Shown here in pieces: positions 53,611 to 61,366 of a DNA stretch of 64,000 nt. Made by a program: the position numbers and the translations under genes. The stretch is from Lentzea pudingi (lineage in GTDB: Bacteria; Actinomycetota; Actinomycetes; Mycobacteriales; Pseudonocardiaceae). The stretch covers positions 62,001 to 126,000 of the forward strand of contig NZ_BMNC01000006.1 in NCBI RefSeq assembly GCF_014646255.1. The letters run 5' to 3'. Position 1 is the first letter of the stretch, and every line of letters starts with the position of its first letter. The notes under the pieces were generated by a model that saw only the letters and a program-made list of their open reading frames with translations, had not been told where the DNA came from and did not search any database.

Positions 53611-55827
53611 CTACAGGACCTCCAGCGGGTCGAGCTTGATGCGCACCAGGTCCTGTTCCTTGCGAGCCGTCCGCACGGCCTGCGCCTCGGCGAGCACGGC
53701 CGCGAGCTGACGGCCCTCCGAGCGGGCGACCCGCACCAGGGCCCGTTCCCTGGTCTCGTCGTCGCCCAGCGGCACCGGGCCGAGGATCTCGCCCGTGGGC
53801 GGCAGGCGGAGTTCGTCGAGCACGGCGTTCACCGCGTCCGGGGTGCCGTCGACGGTCGCCATCCGGACCGCCGGCGGGAAGCCGAGCTCGGTGCGCGCGG
53901 CGAGTTCGGTGGAGGCGTGCCACACCGGGTCCCAGCGGACCAGGGCCTGCACCGGGGTGAGGGACGAGTCCGCGATCACGACCACGCGCCCGTTGCCCGG
54001 CCGCACCAGGCCCGCCGCCGTCATCCACCGCCGCAGCGCCTCCTCGGAGGCACGGAGGTCGGCCCTGCCCAGCAACGCCCACCCGTCGAGCAGCAGCACC
54101 GCGCCGTAACCGCCCTCGGCCACGGGTTCAGCGCCCGGCGTGGCGACCACCAGCGACGGTTTTCCCGGCACCTTGGTCAGCACCTCGTCCGCGCCGCTGG
54201 TCCGCACCGGGTGCCCGGGGAACGCCCGCCCGAGCTCCTCCGCGGTGCGCCTGGCGCCGATGACCTGCCCGCGCAACTTGCGCGACCCGCACGTGGGACA
54301 GCGGAACCCGGCCTCCGTCGCCGCGCACCACCGGCAGTACGCGGGCTTCGGCGCCCCGTCCTGGGTGCCTCCCGGCAACGCCAGCGGCCCGGCACACCGG
54401 CGGCACCGCGCGGGCCCCCGGCACTGGCCGCAGGCGAGCGACGGCACGTACCCGCGGCGCGGCACCTGGATCAGCACCGGCGAGTCGGCGAGGGCGAACC
54501 GGGCCGCGTCGAACGCGATGGACGGCAACCGGGCGGTGCGCGCGGCCGAGTCCTTGACGTCCTGCCAGTCGTTGTCGCCCACCGACACCACGCGCGGCGC
54601 GACGGACCTCAGCGTCTCGCGCGACGCCACGATCTCGTGCGCCCAGCCCGTCTCGACCAGCAGCTGCGCCTCGGCCGTGCGCGCGAACCCACCGATGAGC
54701 AGCGCGGCCCCCGTCATGTGCGCGCGCTGCACCAGCACGTCACGCACGTTCGGATACGGCGACCGCTGCTCGACGTGCAGGTCGTCCCCGTCGTCCCAGA
54801 CCACGAGCAGACCGGGATCCTTGACCGGCGCGAACGCCGTCGCCCGCGTGCCCACGACAACCCGCGCGACACCACGACGCACGGCCAGCCACCGCTTGTA
54901 GCGCTCCGACGGCCCCAGATCGGCCGACAGCGTCACCACGCCCTCGATCAACCTGGCGCACGCCTCGGCGACACGGGCCAGGTCGCGGCGGTCCGGCACC
55001 ACGATGGCCACCCCGCGCCCGGACGACGCGACCGCCGCGGCCGCCTCCGCCAGCCGCGCAGGCCAGTCCTCGGACGGCAACGCCTGCCAGACGGCGTGCG
55101 CGGGACGGCCCTCGCGCAGGGCCTCCAGGTAGCTGGGGCCGCGGGGATAACGCGACCAGGCGTCGGCGGGAACGGGTGGCAGCTGCGACCGCGCGGGCAC
55201 TTCGGCAGGAGCCGTCTCGGGCGGCAACCTCTCGACGGCGCTACCCGGCTGTTCCCCGGGAGTCTCCACGGTCGGCTGTTCCGCGGAGGGCTGCTCTGCG
55301 CTCTCGGCCGACTGCTCCCCAGAGGTCCCGGCGGCCACCTCAGCCGGCTGTCCTCCGGAGAGCTCTCCGGCTGCCTCAGCCGGCCGCGTCCCCACCCACG
55401 CGGGAAGCTGCGGCAACGGCGGCGCCTCCCCCGACGACGCGGCCTCCGCGCGGGCGTGCCGGGGCGGGATGGCCAGCCGCAGCACGTCGATCATGCCGCC
55501 CGCGTACCTGTCCGCGATCGCCCGCGCCAGCACCGCGATCTCCGGCGCGAGCACCGGCTCGGGTGACACGACCTTCTCGATGAAGGCGAGCTTCTTGCCG
55601 TACTCCGTCGTCTCGACGCGCTCCAGCAGGTACCCGTCGACCAGCTGACCCGCGAACCTCACCCGGACGCGGCAGCCGGGCACCGCGGCTTCGTCCAGTT
55701 CGGACGGAACCGAGTAGTCGAAGGGCCTGTCCAGGTGGGCCAGCGGCACGTCCACCACGATCCGGGCGACCGGCAGCGACTCCGCGGGGACCCGCTCCCC
55801 TTTTCTCGCTCCGGTCTTCGCGCTCAT
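53611..55827 (-). CDS. priA: PriA-like primosomal protein, helicase-degenerate
   Basis: 738 residues from ATG 55827; GTG 55848 is an alternative. The N-terminal 3'-DNA-binding domain (ARIVVDVPLAHLDRPFDYSV) and zinc-binding cysteines (CGQCRGPARCRRC, YCRWC, CPTC) are intact. Walker A is missing (PSEDWPARLAEA occupies its place) and the DEEH-type Walker B reads VVWDDGDDLHVEQ, so ATP-driven unwinding is unlikely. This degeneration is typical of actinobacterial PriA. A Glu/Gln/Pro/Ala-rich linker with imperfect repeats (SGGQPAE, SGEQSAE, PSAEQP) fills about residues 140-200. Confidence 0.9.
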   Translation of the reverse strand: MSAKTGARKGERVPAESLPVARIVVDVPLAHLDRPFDYSVPSELDEAAVPGCRVRVRFAGQLVDGYLLERVETTEYGKKLAFIEKVVSPEPVLAPEIAVLARAIADRYAGGMIDVLRLAIPPRHARAEAASSGEAPPLPQLPAWVGTRPAEAAGELSGGQPAEVAAGTSGEQSAESAEQPSAEQPTVETPGEQPGSAVERLPPETAPAEVPARSQLPPVPADAWSRYPRGPSYLEALREGRPAHAVWQALPSEDWPARLAEAAAAVASSGRGVAIVVPDRRDLARVAEACARLIEGVVTLSADLGPSERYKRWLAVRRGVARVVVGTRATAFAPVKDPGLLVVWDDGDDLHVEQRSPYPNVRDVLVQRAHMTGAALLIGGFARTAEAQLLVETGWAHEIVASRETLRSVAPRVVSVGDNDWQDVKDSAARTARLPSIAFDAARFALADSPVLIQVPRRGYVPSLACGQCRGPARCRRCAGPLALPGGTQDGAPKPAYCRWCAATEAGFRCPTCGSRKLRGQVIGARRTAEELGRAFPGHPVRTSGADEVLTKVPGKPSLVVATPGAEPVAEGGYGAVLLLDGWALLGRADLRASEEALRRWMTAAGLVRPGNGRVVVIADSSLTPVQALVRWDPVWHASTELAARTELGFPPAVRMATVDGTPDAVNAVLDELRLPPTGEILGPVPLGDDETRERALVRVARSEGRQLAAVLAEAQAVRTARKEQDLVRIKLDPLEVL

Positions 55828-55857
55828 GCCTCCTGGTGTATCAGACACCCCCGACAG

Positions 55858-57060
55858 TCACGCGTTGCGCCTCACCAATCCGGTGAAGCCCGCCACGAAC
55901 AGGGTGGCGAACGCCCACGCCAGGACCTGCAGCAGCCACGTCGACGCCAGCACCGTGCGGCCCGCGGCGGAGCCCGCGTCCACGGTGCAGCGGGCGGCGT
56001 CCACCTTGACCAGCGGTGTCGCCACGTTCAGGGCGTAGCCGACCTGCTCGACCGTCGAGCACCGCACCGCGCCGGAGACGAGCACCACACCGATCGACAC
56101 CGCGAGCACCCCGGCCAGCCACACCAGGGCGAGGCCGGGGCGGTAGCCGTGCCCGACCGTCACGCCGCGCACGACGTGCCAGGCGCGGCCCCACCGTGAG
56201 AGCTGGCCCCGGCGGCGCAGATCACGTTGCTGGGCAACGCGGATCCGCCGCACGTCCTGTTCGTGGCCCGCCGCCTGGTGCGCCGCGGCGAGCTGGGCCC
56301 ACGGCTGGGCCGAGTAGCGGAGCGTGCGCGTCGAGAGCAACTCCATCCATTCGTCCACAGTGGCGTCGCGCGGCAGCCCCTCGTAGACGAGCCCTTCGAG
56401 CTGGACGTCGCCGTCGATCCCGGCGAACGGCATCAGCAGGTCCTTGCCGACGCGCACGTGCCGCAGGTCGAGCGCGACGCCGGAGCTGAAGCGGCCCTCC
56501 CGCGCGACGACCTGGCCGTCCACCCTCGTCCCGCGCATCCGCACCGCCGCGTGCCTGCCGCCGCCGGAGACGTCGCACCCGGCGTTCAGGAAGATCCCGT
56601 CGCCGATCTGCATGTCCACCAGGGTCAGGCCCGCCTCGAAACGCCCGCCGCCGCACATCAGCACACCGGACACCCGCGACCCGCTGAGCGTCACGGAGCC
56701 CGCCGCGTGGAACCCCTCGTCCAGGTAGACGCTGCCGCCGATGCGCATGTGCAGCGCGTCGACCGACTCCTTCGCGCTCAGCCGGGCGCCGCTGAGCCGG
56801 AGGTGGTGGTCCACGGCCAGGCCGCGGGCCTCGACGCCCGGCGCGTCGAGGCCCGCCAGGTCGAGCAGGGTGAACTGCGCCCTGCTGAGCAGCACCGGCT
56901 GCTCCGTCGTGCAGTCCCGCAGCACCAACGGCTTCTTCGCCACGACGTCGGACAGGTCGAGCTGCCCGGTGATCTTCGCCCCGGTGATCCTCAGCCCACC
57001 GGGGTCCAAGGATTCGTGATCGATCATCCGCCGCCGGATCTCGTCCCCCGTGATCTCCAC
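55858..57060 (-). CDS. Beta-solenoid protein with two C-terminal membrane helices
   Basis: 400 residues. Residues 20-240 repeat short strands such as LRITGAKITGQLDLSD, LRLSGARLSAKE, VTLSGSRVSGVLMCGG and VRMRGTRVDGQVVARE, a right-handed solenoid. A helical linker and two membrane helices follow (about 305-325 and 368-390), with Cys in each of two exterior loops. Similar Streptomyces proteins are called membrane-associated oxidoreductase without proof. priA starts about 30 bp downstream, so cotranscription is possible. Confidence 0.72.
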   Translation of the reverse strand: MEITGDEIRRRMIDHESLDPGGLRITGAKITGQLDLSDVVAKKPLVLRDCTTEQPVLLSRAQFTLLDLAGLDAPGVEARGLAVDHHLRLSGARLSAKESVDALHMRIGGSVYLDEGFHAAGSVTLSGSRVSGVLMCGGGRFEAGLTLVDMQIGDGIFLNAGCDVSGGGRHAAVRMRGTRVDGQVVAREGRFSSGVALDLRHVRVGKDLLMPFAGIDGDVQLEGLVYEGLPRDATVDEWMELLSTRTLRYSAQPWAQLAAAHQAAGHEQDVRRIRVAQQRDLRRRGQLSRWGRAWHVVRGVTVGHGYRPGLALVWLAGVLAVSIGVVLVSGAVRCSTVEQVGYALNVATPLVKVDAARCTVDAGSAAGRTVLASTWLLQVLAWAFATLFVAGFTGLVRRNA

Positions 57061-57070
57061 GGGCGCAACG

Positions 57071-59017
57071 TTAACCGGAGATCGACTCCTGGCCGTTCTC
57101 GATGTGACCGCACAGACGGCGACGGAACTTCGGTTCTTCCTCCACCGTCACCGTCAGGTCGTACCAGCCGGAGTTCATGATGGTGAGCCACGGGATCACG
57201 TGCCGATGCCCCGGCCTCACGACGTAGCGACGCCGCCCCAGCACGAACGTCAGCCGCGTCGATCCGCTGTTCTCGAACGTCAAGGTCAGCACACGGCTGT
57301 ATCCGCGCACCGACGACGAGACGCGCGCACGGTCCGTGGAAGTCCCAGCGAACTCGCGACGGAAGCCGTTGGGACCCAACAAAACGAGGTCGTGCTCACC
57401 CACAAGCTCCAGCGAAGCCGAGGACGCGACGTCGAAATGCTGCGGCAGCGCGAACTGCCCCGAGTACGGGTAGAGGGCGAAGTGCACGGACGCCGCCCCG
57501 GAGTTCGACATCTCCAGCGACGACCCGCGCAACGACGCGTCAGGCTGGTACGGAAGGGCGCGCGCACGCCGCCGTCCGGCCTCCTGCTCCGGCATCTTCT
57601 GCTCGGACGGAGGCGCGGGACGCCAGCGCGGCGTCGCCGGCGGCACCGCGGCGGGCTCACCGACCTCGGGCCACGTCCGGCGCCGGTCGAAGTCGAACGC
57701 CGAGGTCAGGTCACCGGCGACGGTCCGGCGCCACGCGGAGATCTCCTCCGACCGCACCCCGGTCCACTTCTCCAGGAACCGTGTCATCGACGTGTGGTCG
57801 AACACCTGCGAGTTCACGTAACCGCCTACGGACCACGGCGAGACGACGGTCATCGGTACGCGCGCACCCAGTCCCAACGGCCGGTCGCCCACGTACTCGT
57901 CGGTGACGGACAACGGCGGGCGCGGCGGCGGCACGTGGTCGTAGAAGCCGTCGTTCTCGTCATAGGTGATGAACAGGACCGTCGACTCCCACACCTCCTG
58001 GTTGGACGCCAGCGCGTCCAGCACCTGGTAGGTGATCGAGGCGGAGGCCGCGGGCGACGACGCACCGGGGTGCTCGGAGTCCACAGAGGACGGGACCAGG
58101 TACGACACGGCGGGCAAGCGCCCGGCGGTGACGTCCGCGCGGAACGTCTCCCCCAGCCCGCCCGGCTTCACCCGGTGCAGTCCGCGCGAGTACAACGACT
58201 TCTCCGCCGCGGAGAGCTTCGAGAGGTCCAGCGAGCCGATCAGCGCCGGGTCACCCGTCCCGTACAGCTTGTCGAGCGACTTGAACCCGGCGGGCAGCAC
58301 CTTGCGCGCGATCTCCTTGAAGCGCACGTAGAACTCCAGGTTGTTGTCCTGGAAGTTGTCCCACTCCTGGTACACCCGCCACGACTTCCCAGCGGCCTCG
58401 AGGCGTTCCGGGTACGTCTTCCACGTGTAACCGGCATGGGTGTCCTCGCTGTAGGCGGCGTTGCCGGTCGCACGGCCGCCGGAGGGCTCGAACCCCGTGT
58501 ACCCGGACACCCAGTAGTTGCGGTTCGGCGACGTCGAGGACGGCACCGAGCAGTGGTAGGCGTCGCACAGCGTGAAGGTGTCCGCGAGCTCGTAGTGGAA
58601 CGGGATGTCCTGGCGCGTGTAGAACGCCATCGTCGCCGCGGTCTTCGCCGGCACCCAGTTGTCGTTCCACCCGCCGCGCAACGCCGAGTGCCCGCCGTTC
58701 CAGCTGTGGTCCAGGTCGCCGATGTACTGGACGTCCCGCCCGGAGGCCGCCTCACGCACCGGGAACGGCAGCACGCCCGACTGGTTGAACACACCCCTCA
58801 GCGCGTTGCGGTCGGAGAACCCGCGCACGCCACGAAGGGTTCCGTAGTAGTGGTCGAACGAACGGTTCTCCTGCATCAACAGCACGACGTGCTTGATCGC
58901 ACGCAAACCTCCCGCACGGGGTTCACGAGCCAATGCGGCGTACACCGACGGTGGCAGCAGCGTGCCAGCACCAGCAGCAGCGACGGCAGCCATGAACCCA
59001 CGACGAGAGAGCGACAT
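57071..59017 (-). CDS. Tat-exported phosphocholine-specific phospholipase C
   Basis: 648 residues from ATG 59017. Tat signal SLSRRGFMAAVAAAGAGTLL. Catalytic phosphoesterase domain: VLLMQENRSFDHYYGTLRGV with metal ligands, HCSVPSSTSPNRNYWVSG, YDENDGFYDHVPPP. Two C-terminal DUF756-type beta domains follow. Hydrolyses phosphatidylcholine or sphingomyelin in relatives, supplying phosphate or damaging hosts. The solenoid gene follows 10 bp after its stop. Confidence 0.93.
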   Translation of the reverse strand: MSLSRRGFMAAVAAAGAGTLLPPSVYAALAREPRAGGLRAIKHVVLLMQENRSFDHYYGTLRGVRGFSDRNALRGVFNQSGVLPFPVREAASGRDVQYIGDLDHSWNGGHSALRGGWNDNWVPAKTAATMAFYTRQDIPFHYELADTFTLCDAYHCSVPSSTSPNRNYWVSGYTGFEPSGGRATGNAAYSEDTHAGYTWKTYPERLEAAGKSWRVYQEWDNFQDNNLEFYVRFKEIARKVLPAGFKSLDKLYGTGDPALIGSLDLSKLSAAEKSLYSRGLHRVKPGGLGETFRADVTAGRLPAVSYLVPSSVDSEHPGASSPAASASITYQVLDALASNQEVWESTVLFITYDENDGFYDHVPPPRPPLSVTDEYVGDRPLGLGARVPMTVVSPWSVGGYVNSQVFDHTSMTRFLEKWTGVRSEEISAWRRTVAGDLTSAFDFDRRRTWPEVGEPAAVPPATPRWRPAPPSEQKMPEQEAGRRRARALPYQPDASLRGSSLEMSNSGAASVHFALYPYSGQFALPQHFDVASSASLELVGEHDLVLLGPNGFRREFAGTSTDRARVSSSVRGYSRVLTLTFENSGSTRLTFVLGRRRYVVRPGHRHVIPWLTIMNSGWYDLTVTVEEEPKFRRRLCGHIENGQESISG

Positions 59018-59065
59018 GAACCGAGTTTGTAGTCTCAGTACATGTCGCGTAACCAACCCTCGTAT

Positions 59066-59098
59066 GAACAAAGGCCCCGGATGACCAGGGCCTTGTTC
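59066..59098 (-). terminator. Terminator of the subtilase gene
   Basis: GAACAAAGGCCC ... GGGCCTTGTTC, 11-bp stem with one bulged A, 10 bp past the subtilase stop. Confidence 0.7.
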
Positions 59099-59108
59099 AC
59101 AGATCACA

Positions 59109-60437
59109 TCAGGCGGCGGCGATAGCGGCGGCGACGCTCTGCCGTGCGTCGAGCAGGCCCTTGCCGCACTGAGCGGCCGCGGGGAGCACCTTGGCCTTCA
59201 GGTGCAGCAGCACCTGTGCGGGCGTCAGCAACGCCTTGCCCTGCTGCACACGGGCGTGCTGCATCAACGCGACGACACCGGCCACGTGCGGCGTCGCCAT
59301 GCTCGTGCCCTGGTAGTGCCGGTAGATCGACCCGGCCGGCACCGTCGGACCGTTGTTCAGCGTCGACAGCACGCCGTTCGCCGCCAGCGGCGAGGTCTCG
59401 CCACCAGGCGCGCAGATCTCGATCGTGGCACCGAAGTTCGCGTACGAGGCCCTGTTCGCCTGCCGATCCGTCGCACCCGTGGTGATCACACCGGCGCAGT
59501 TCGCGGGAGTGGCTCCAGCGGCGTTGGCCGAACTGTTGCCCGCGGCCACCACCACGGTCGCGCGGTGCACGTTGCGAGCGGTGTTGATCGCGTTCTGCAG
59601 CGTCGCGGGGCACGCCGCCGAGGGGCCGCCGAGCGAGAGGTTCAGCGTCTTGGCAGGGTTCGGGTTCGCCGGAACACCCGGAACGGCACCACCGGCCGCC
59701 CAGACGATGCCTGCGGCGATGTCTGCCAGCGTGCCACCGCACGTGCCGAGGACGCGCACGGGCACGACCCTGGCCGACGGTGCGACGCCCGTGACACCGG
59801 TCGCGTTGTTGCGCAGCGCCGCCACGGTGCCGGCGACGTGCAGCCCGTGCCAGCTCGAGGCCCGCGCCGCCGTACCGGGACCGCACTGGTTGGCCAGCCG
59901 CCAGTCGCCCTGGTCGGCAGGGTTGGCGTCACGGCCGCCGCCGTCCTTGGCGTACCCCGCGTTGCTGATGAAGTCGTAGCCGCCGATGTAGTTGGCGGAC
60001 ATGTCCGGGTGCGCGGTGCGGCCGGTGTCGATCACCGCGACCCGCTGGCCCGCACCGGACGGACCGAGGTCCCACGCGGGCGAGAGCTGGATGCCGCCGG
60101 TGGCCTCCCAGTAGTGCCACTGCTGCGGCCACAGCGGGTCGTTCGGCACGGCCGTCGCCTCGAGGACGATGTTCGGCTCGGCGTACTCGACGTCGCCGCG
60201 CGCCATCAGCACCCGGATCGACTCGGCGGCGTCCTTCGACGCCAGCACCTCGGCACCGTCGGTGGCCTCGGCGACGGCCCGCGTCCGGGACTTCTCCAGC
60301 GCGTCCCCTCGCGACGCGCCGTCGCGGAACTTGACGATGATCTCCTGCTCCTCGGGCTCCTCCTGCGCCGCCGCGGTCAGCGGCGTCACGGTCAGCGCCA
60401 TCACGACGCCGAGCAGGGCTGCCATGCCTGTTCTCAC
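59109..60437 (-). CDS. Secreted S8 subtilisin-like protease
   Basis: 442 residues from GTG 60437, which has GGGGAGG 6 nt upstream. Sec signal to about AAA-QEE, an inhibitor I9 prodomain (EIIVKFRDGASRGDALE), then the catalytic domain: Asp in VAVIDTGRTAHPDM, His in SSWHGLHVAGTVA, oxyanion Asn in VVVAAGNSS, Ser in QGTSMATPHVAGV. Cysteines suggest disulfides. No C-terminal extra domain. Divergent from the RTX-like gene across an inverted repeat; a functional link (for example processing) is speculative. Confidence 0.94.
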   Translation of the reverse strand: MRTGMAALLGVVMALTVTPLTAAAQEEPEEQEIIVKFRDGASRGDALEKSRTRAVAEATDGAEVLASKDAAESIRVLMARGDVEYAEPNIVLEATAVPNDPLWPQQWHYWEATGGIQLSPAWDLGPSGAGQRVAVIDTGRTAHPDMSANYIGGYDFISNAGYAKDGGGRDANPADQGDWRLANQCGPGTAARASSWHGLHVAGTVAALRNNATGVTGVAPSARVVPVRVLGTCGGTLADIAAGIVWAAGGAVPGVPANPNPAKTLNLSLGGPSAACPATLQNAINTARNVHRATVVVAAGNSSANAAGATPANCAGVITTGATDRQANRASYANFGATIEICAPGGETSPLAANGVLSTLNNGPTVPAGSIYRHYQGTSMATPHVAGVVALMQHARVQQGKALLTPAQVLLHLKAKVLPAAAQCGKGLLDARQSVAAAIAAA

Positions 60438-60490
60438 GGTCTTCCTCCCCTTCACAAGCGGACTCACGGCGAGAAGGAGAAACCGGCGCG

Positions 60491-60518
60491 GTTGTGGCAC
60501 GGATGCGATGGCCACAAC
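60491..60518. promoter_or_regulatory. Inverted repeat in protease/RTX divergent promoter
   Basis: GTTGTGGC-N12-GCCACAAC, perfect 8-bp arms, in the 136-bp region between GTG 60437 and ATG 60574. Likely an operator. Confidence 0.5.
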
Positions 60519-60573
60519 AGATTCACAACAGGCCGCGCGTACCCACGTGCACAACGTCTTCGAGGGGAACGCC

Positions 60574-61317
60574 ATGCTCACGCTCGTCGTCGCGGCCGCA
60601 CTGGTCGCATCGGGAACCGCCGCCGCACCTGAACCCGCGACCGTCGCGCGGGTCGAGGCCGGCAGGCTCGTCGTCACCGGGGCGCCGTCGCGCGCCAGCC
60701 AGATCCACGTCTCCGGCACCATCGTCAGCGATGCCGGCACGATGCGGCCGGGCACCAGGTGCACGCGCCTGTCGGCCTCACGCGTCCAGTGCGCGCAGGT
60801 CCAGAAGGTCGTCCTCTACCTGGGCAACCGCGACGACACAGTGCTCTACGACAGCGCCGTGCCCACCGAGCAGCACGGTGGCGGCGGTGACGACTCGCTG
60901 CACGGCGGTTCGGGTGCGGACGTCCTGCAGGGCGGCGAGGGCGACGACGTGCTCAGCGGCGGACTGGGCCCCGACCAGCTGTTCGGCGGGGACGGCGACG
61001 ACGTGCTCGACGAGCCCCAAGCCGACGCGGGCGGCAACTTCCTGCAGGGCGGCTACGGCAACGACAAGATCGACGGCGCGAAGCTGAACATGCGTGATCG
61101 TGCGGACTTCAGTGACCACACCGAGGGCATGACGATCGACCTCGCGGCGGGCACGGCGAGCCGTCCGGGCGAGTTCGACGAGGTCAAGAACGTGCAGGAC
61201 GTCCACGGCACCCAGGGCGACGACGTGCTCAGCGGCAACGCATGGCCCAACAAGATGTACGGCCTCAGCGGCAACGACACATGCACGCAGGGTCCGCTCG
61301 ACATGTGCGTTCAGTGA
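60574..61317 (+). CDS. Secreted RTX-like calcium-binding protein
   Basis: 247 residues; GAGGGG 6 nt before ATG 60574. Sec signal MLTLVVAAALVASGTAAA. After a 75-residue beta region come nonapeptide repeats of the GGxGxDxLxGG type: GGGGDDSLHGGSGADVLQGG, GEGDDVLSGGLGPDQL, FGGDGDDVLDE, then a break, and GTQGDDVLSGN, which bind Ca2+ in a parallel beta roll. No type I secretion signal or transporter nearby; Sec export instead. Terminal CTQGPLDMCVQ may form a disulfide. Confidence 0.88.
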   Translation: MLTLVVAAALVASGTAAAPEPATVARVEAGRLVVTGAPSRASQIHVSGTIVSDAGTMRPGTRCTRLSASRVQCAQVQKVVLYLGNRDDTVLYDSAVPTEQHGGGGDDSLHGGSGADVLQGGEGDDVLSGGLGPDQLFGGDGDDVLDEPQADAGGNFLQGGYGNDKIDGAKLNMRDRADFSDHTEGMTIDLAAGTASRPGEFDEVKNVQDVHGTQGDDVLSGNAWPNKMYGLSGNDTCTQGPLDMCVQ

Positions 61318-61366
61318 GTTCGCCCGGCCGATGTATCAGGGCCGGTCGTAGGAACTCCGCTCGTGC

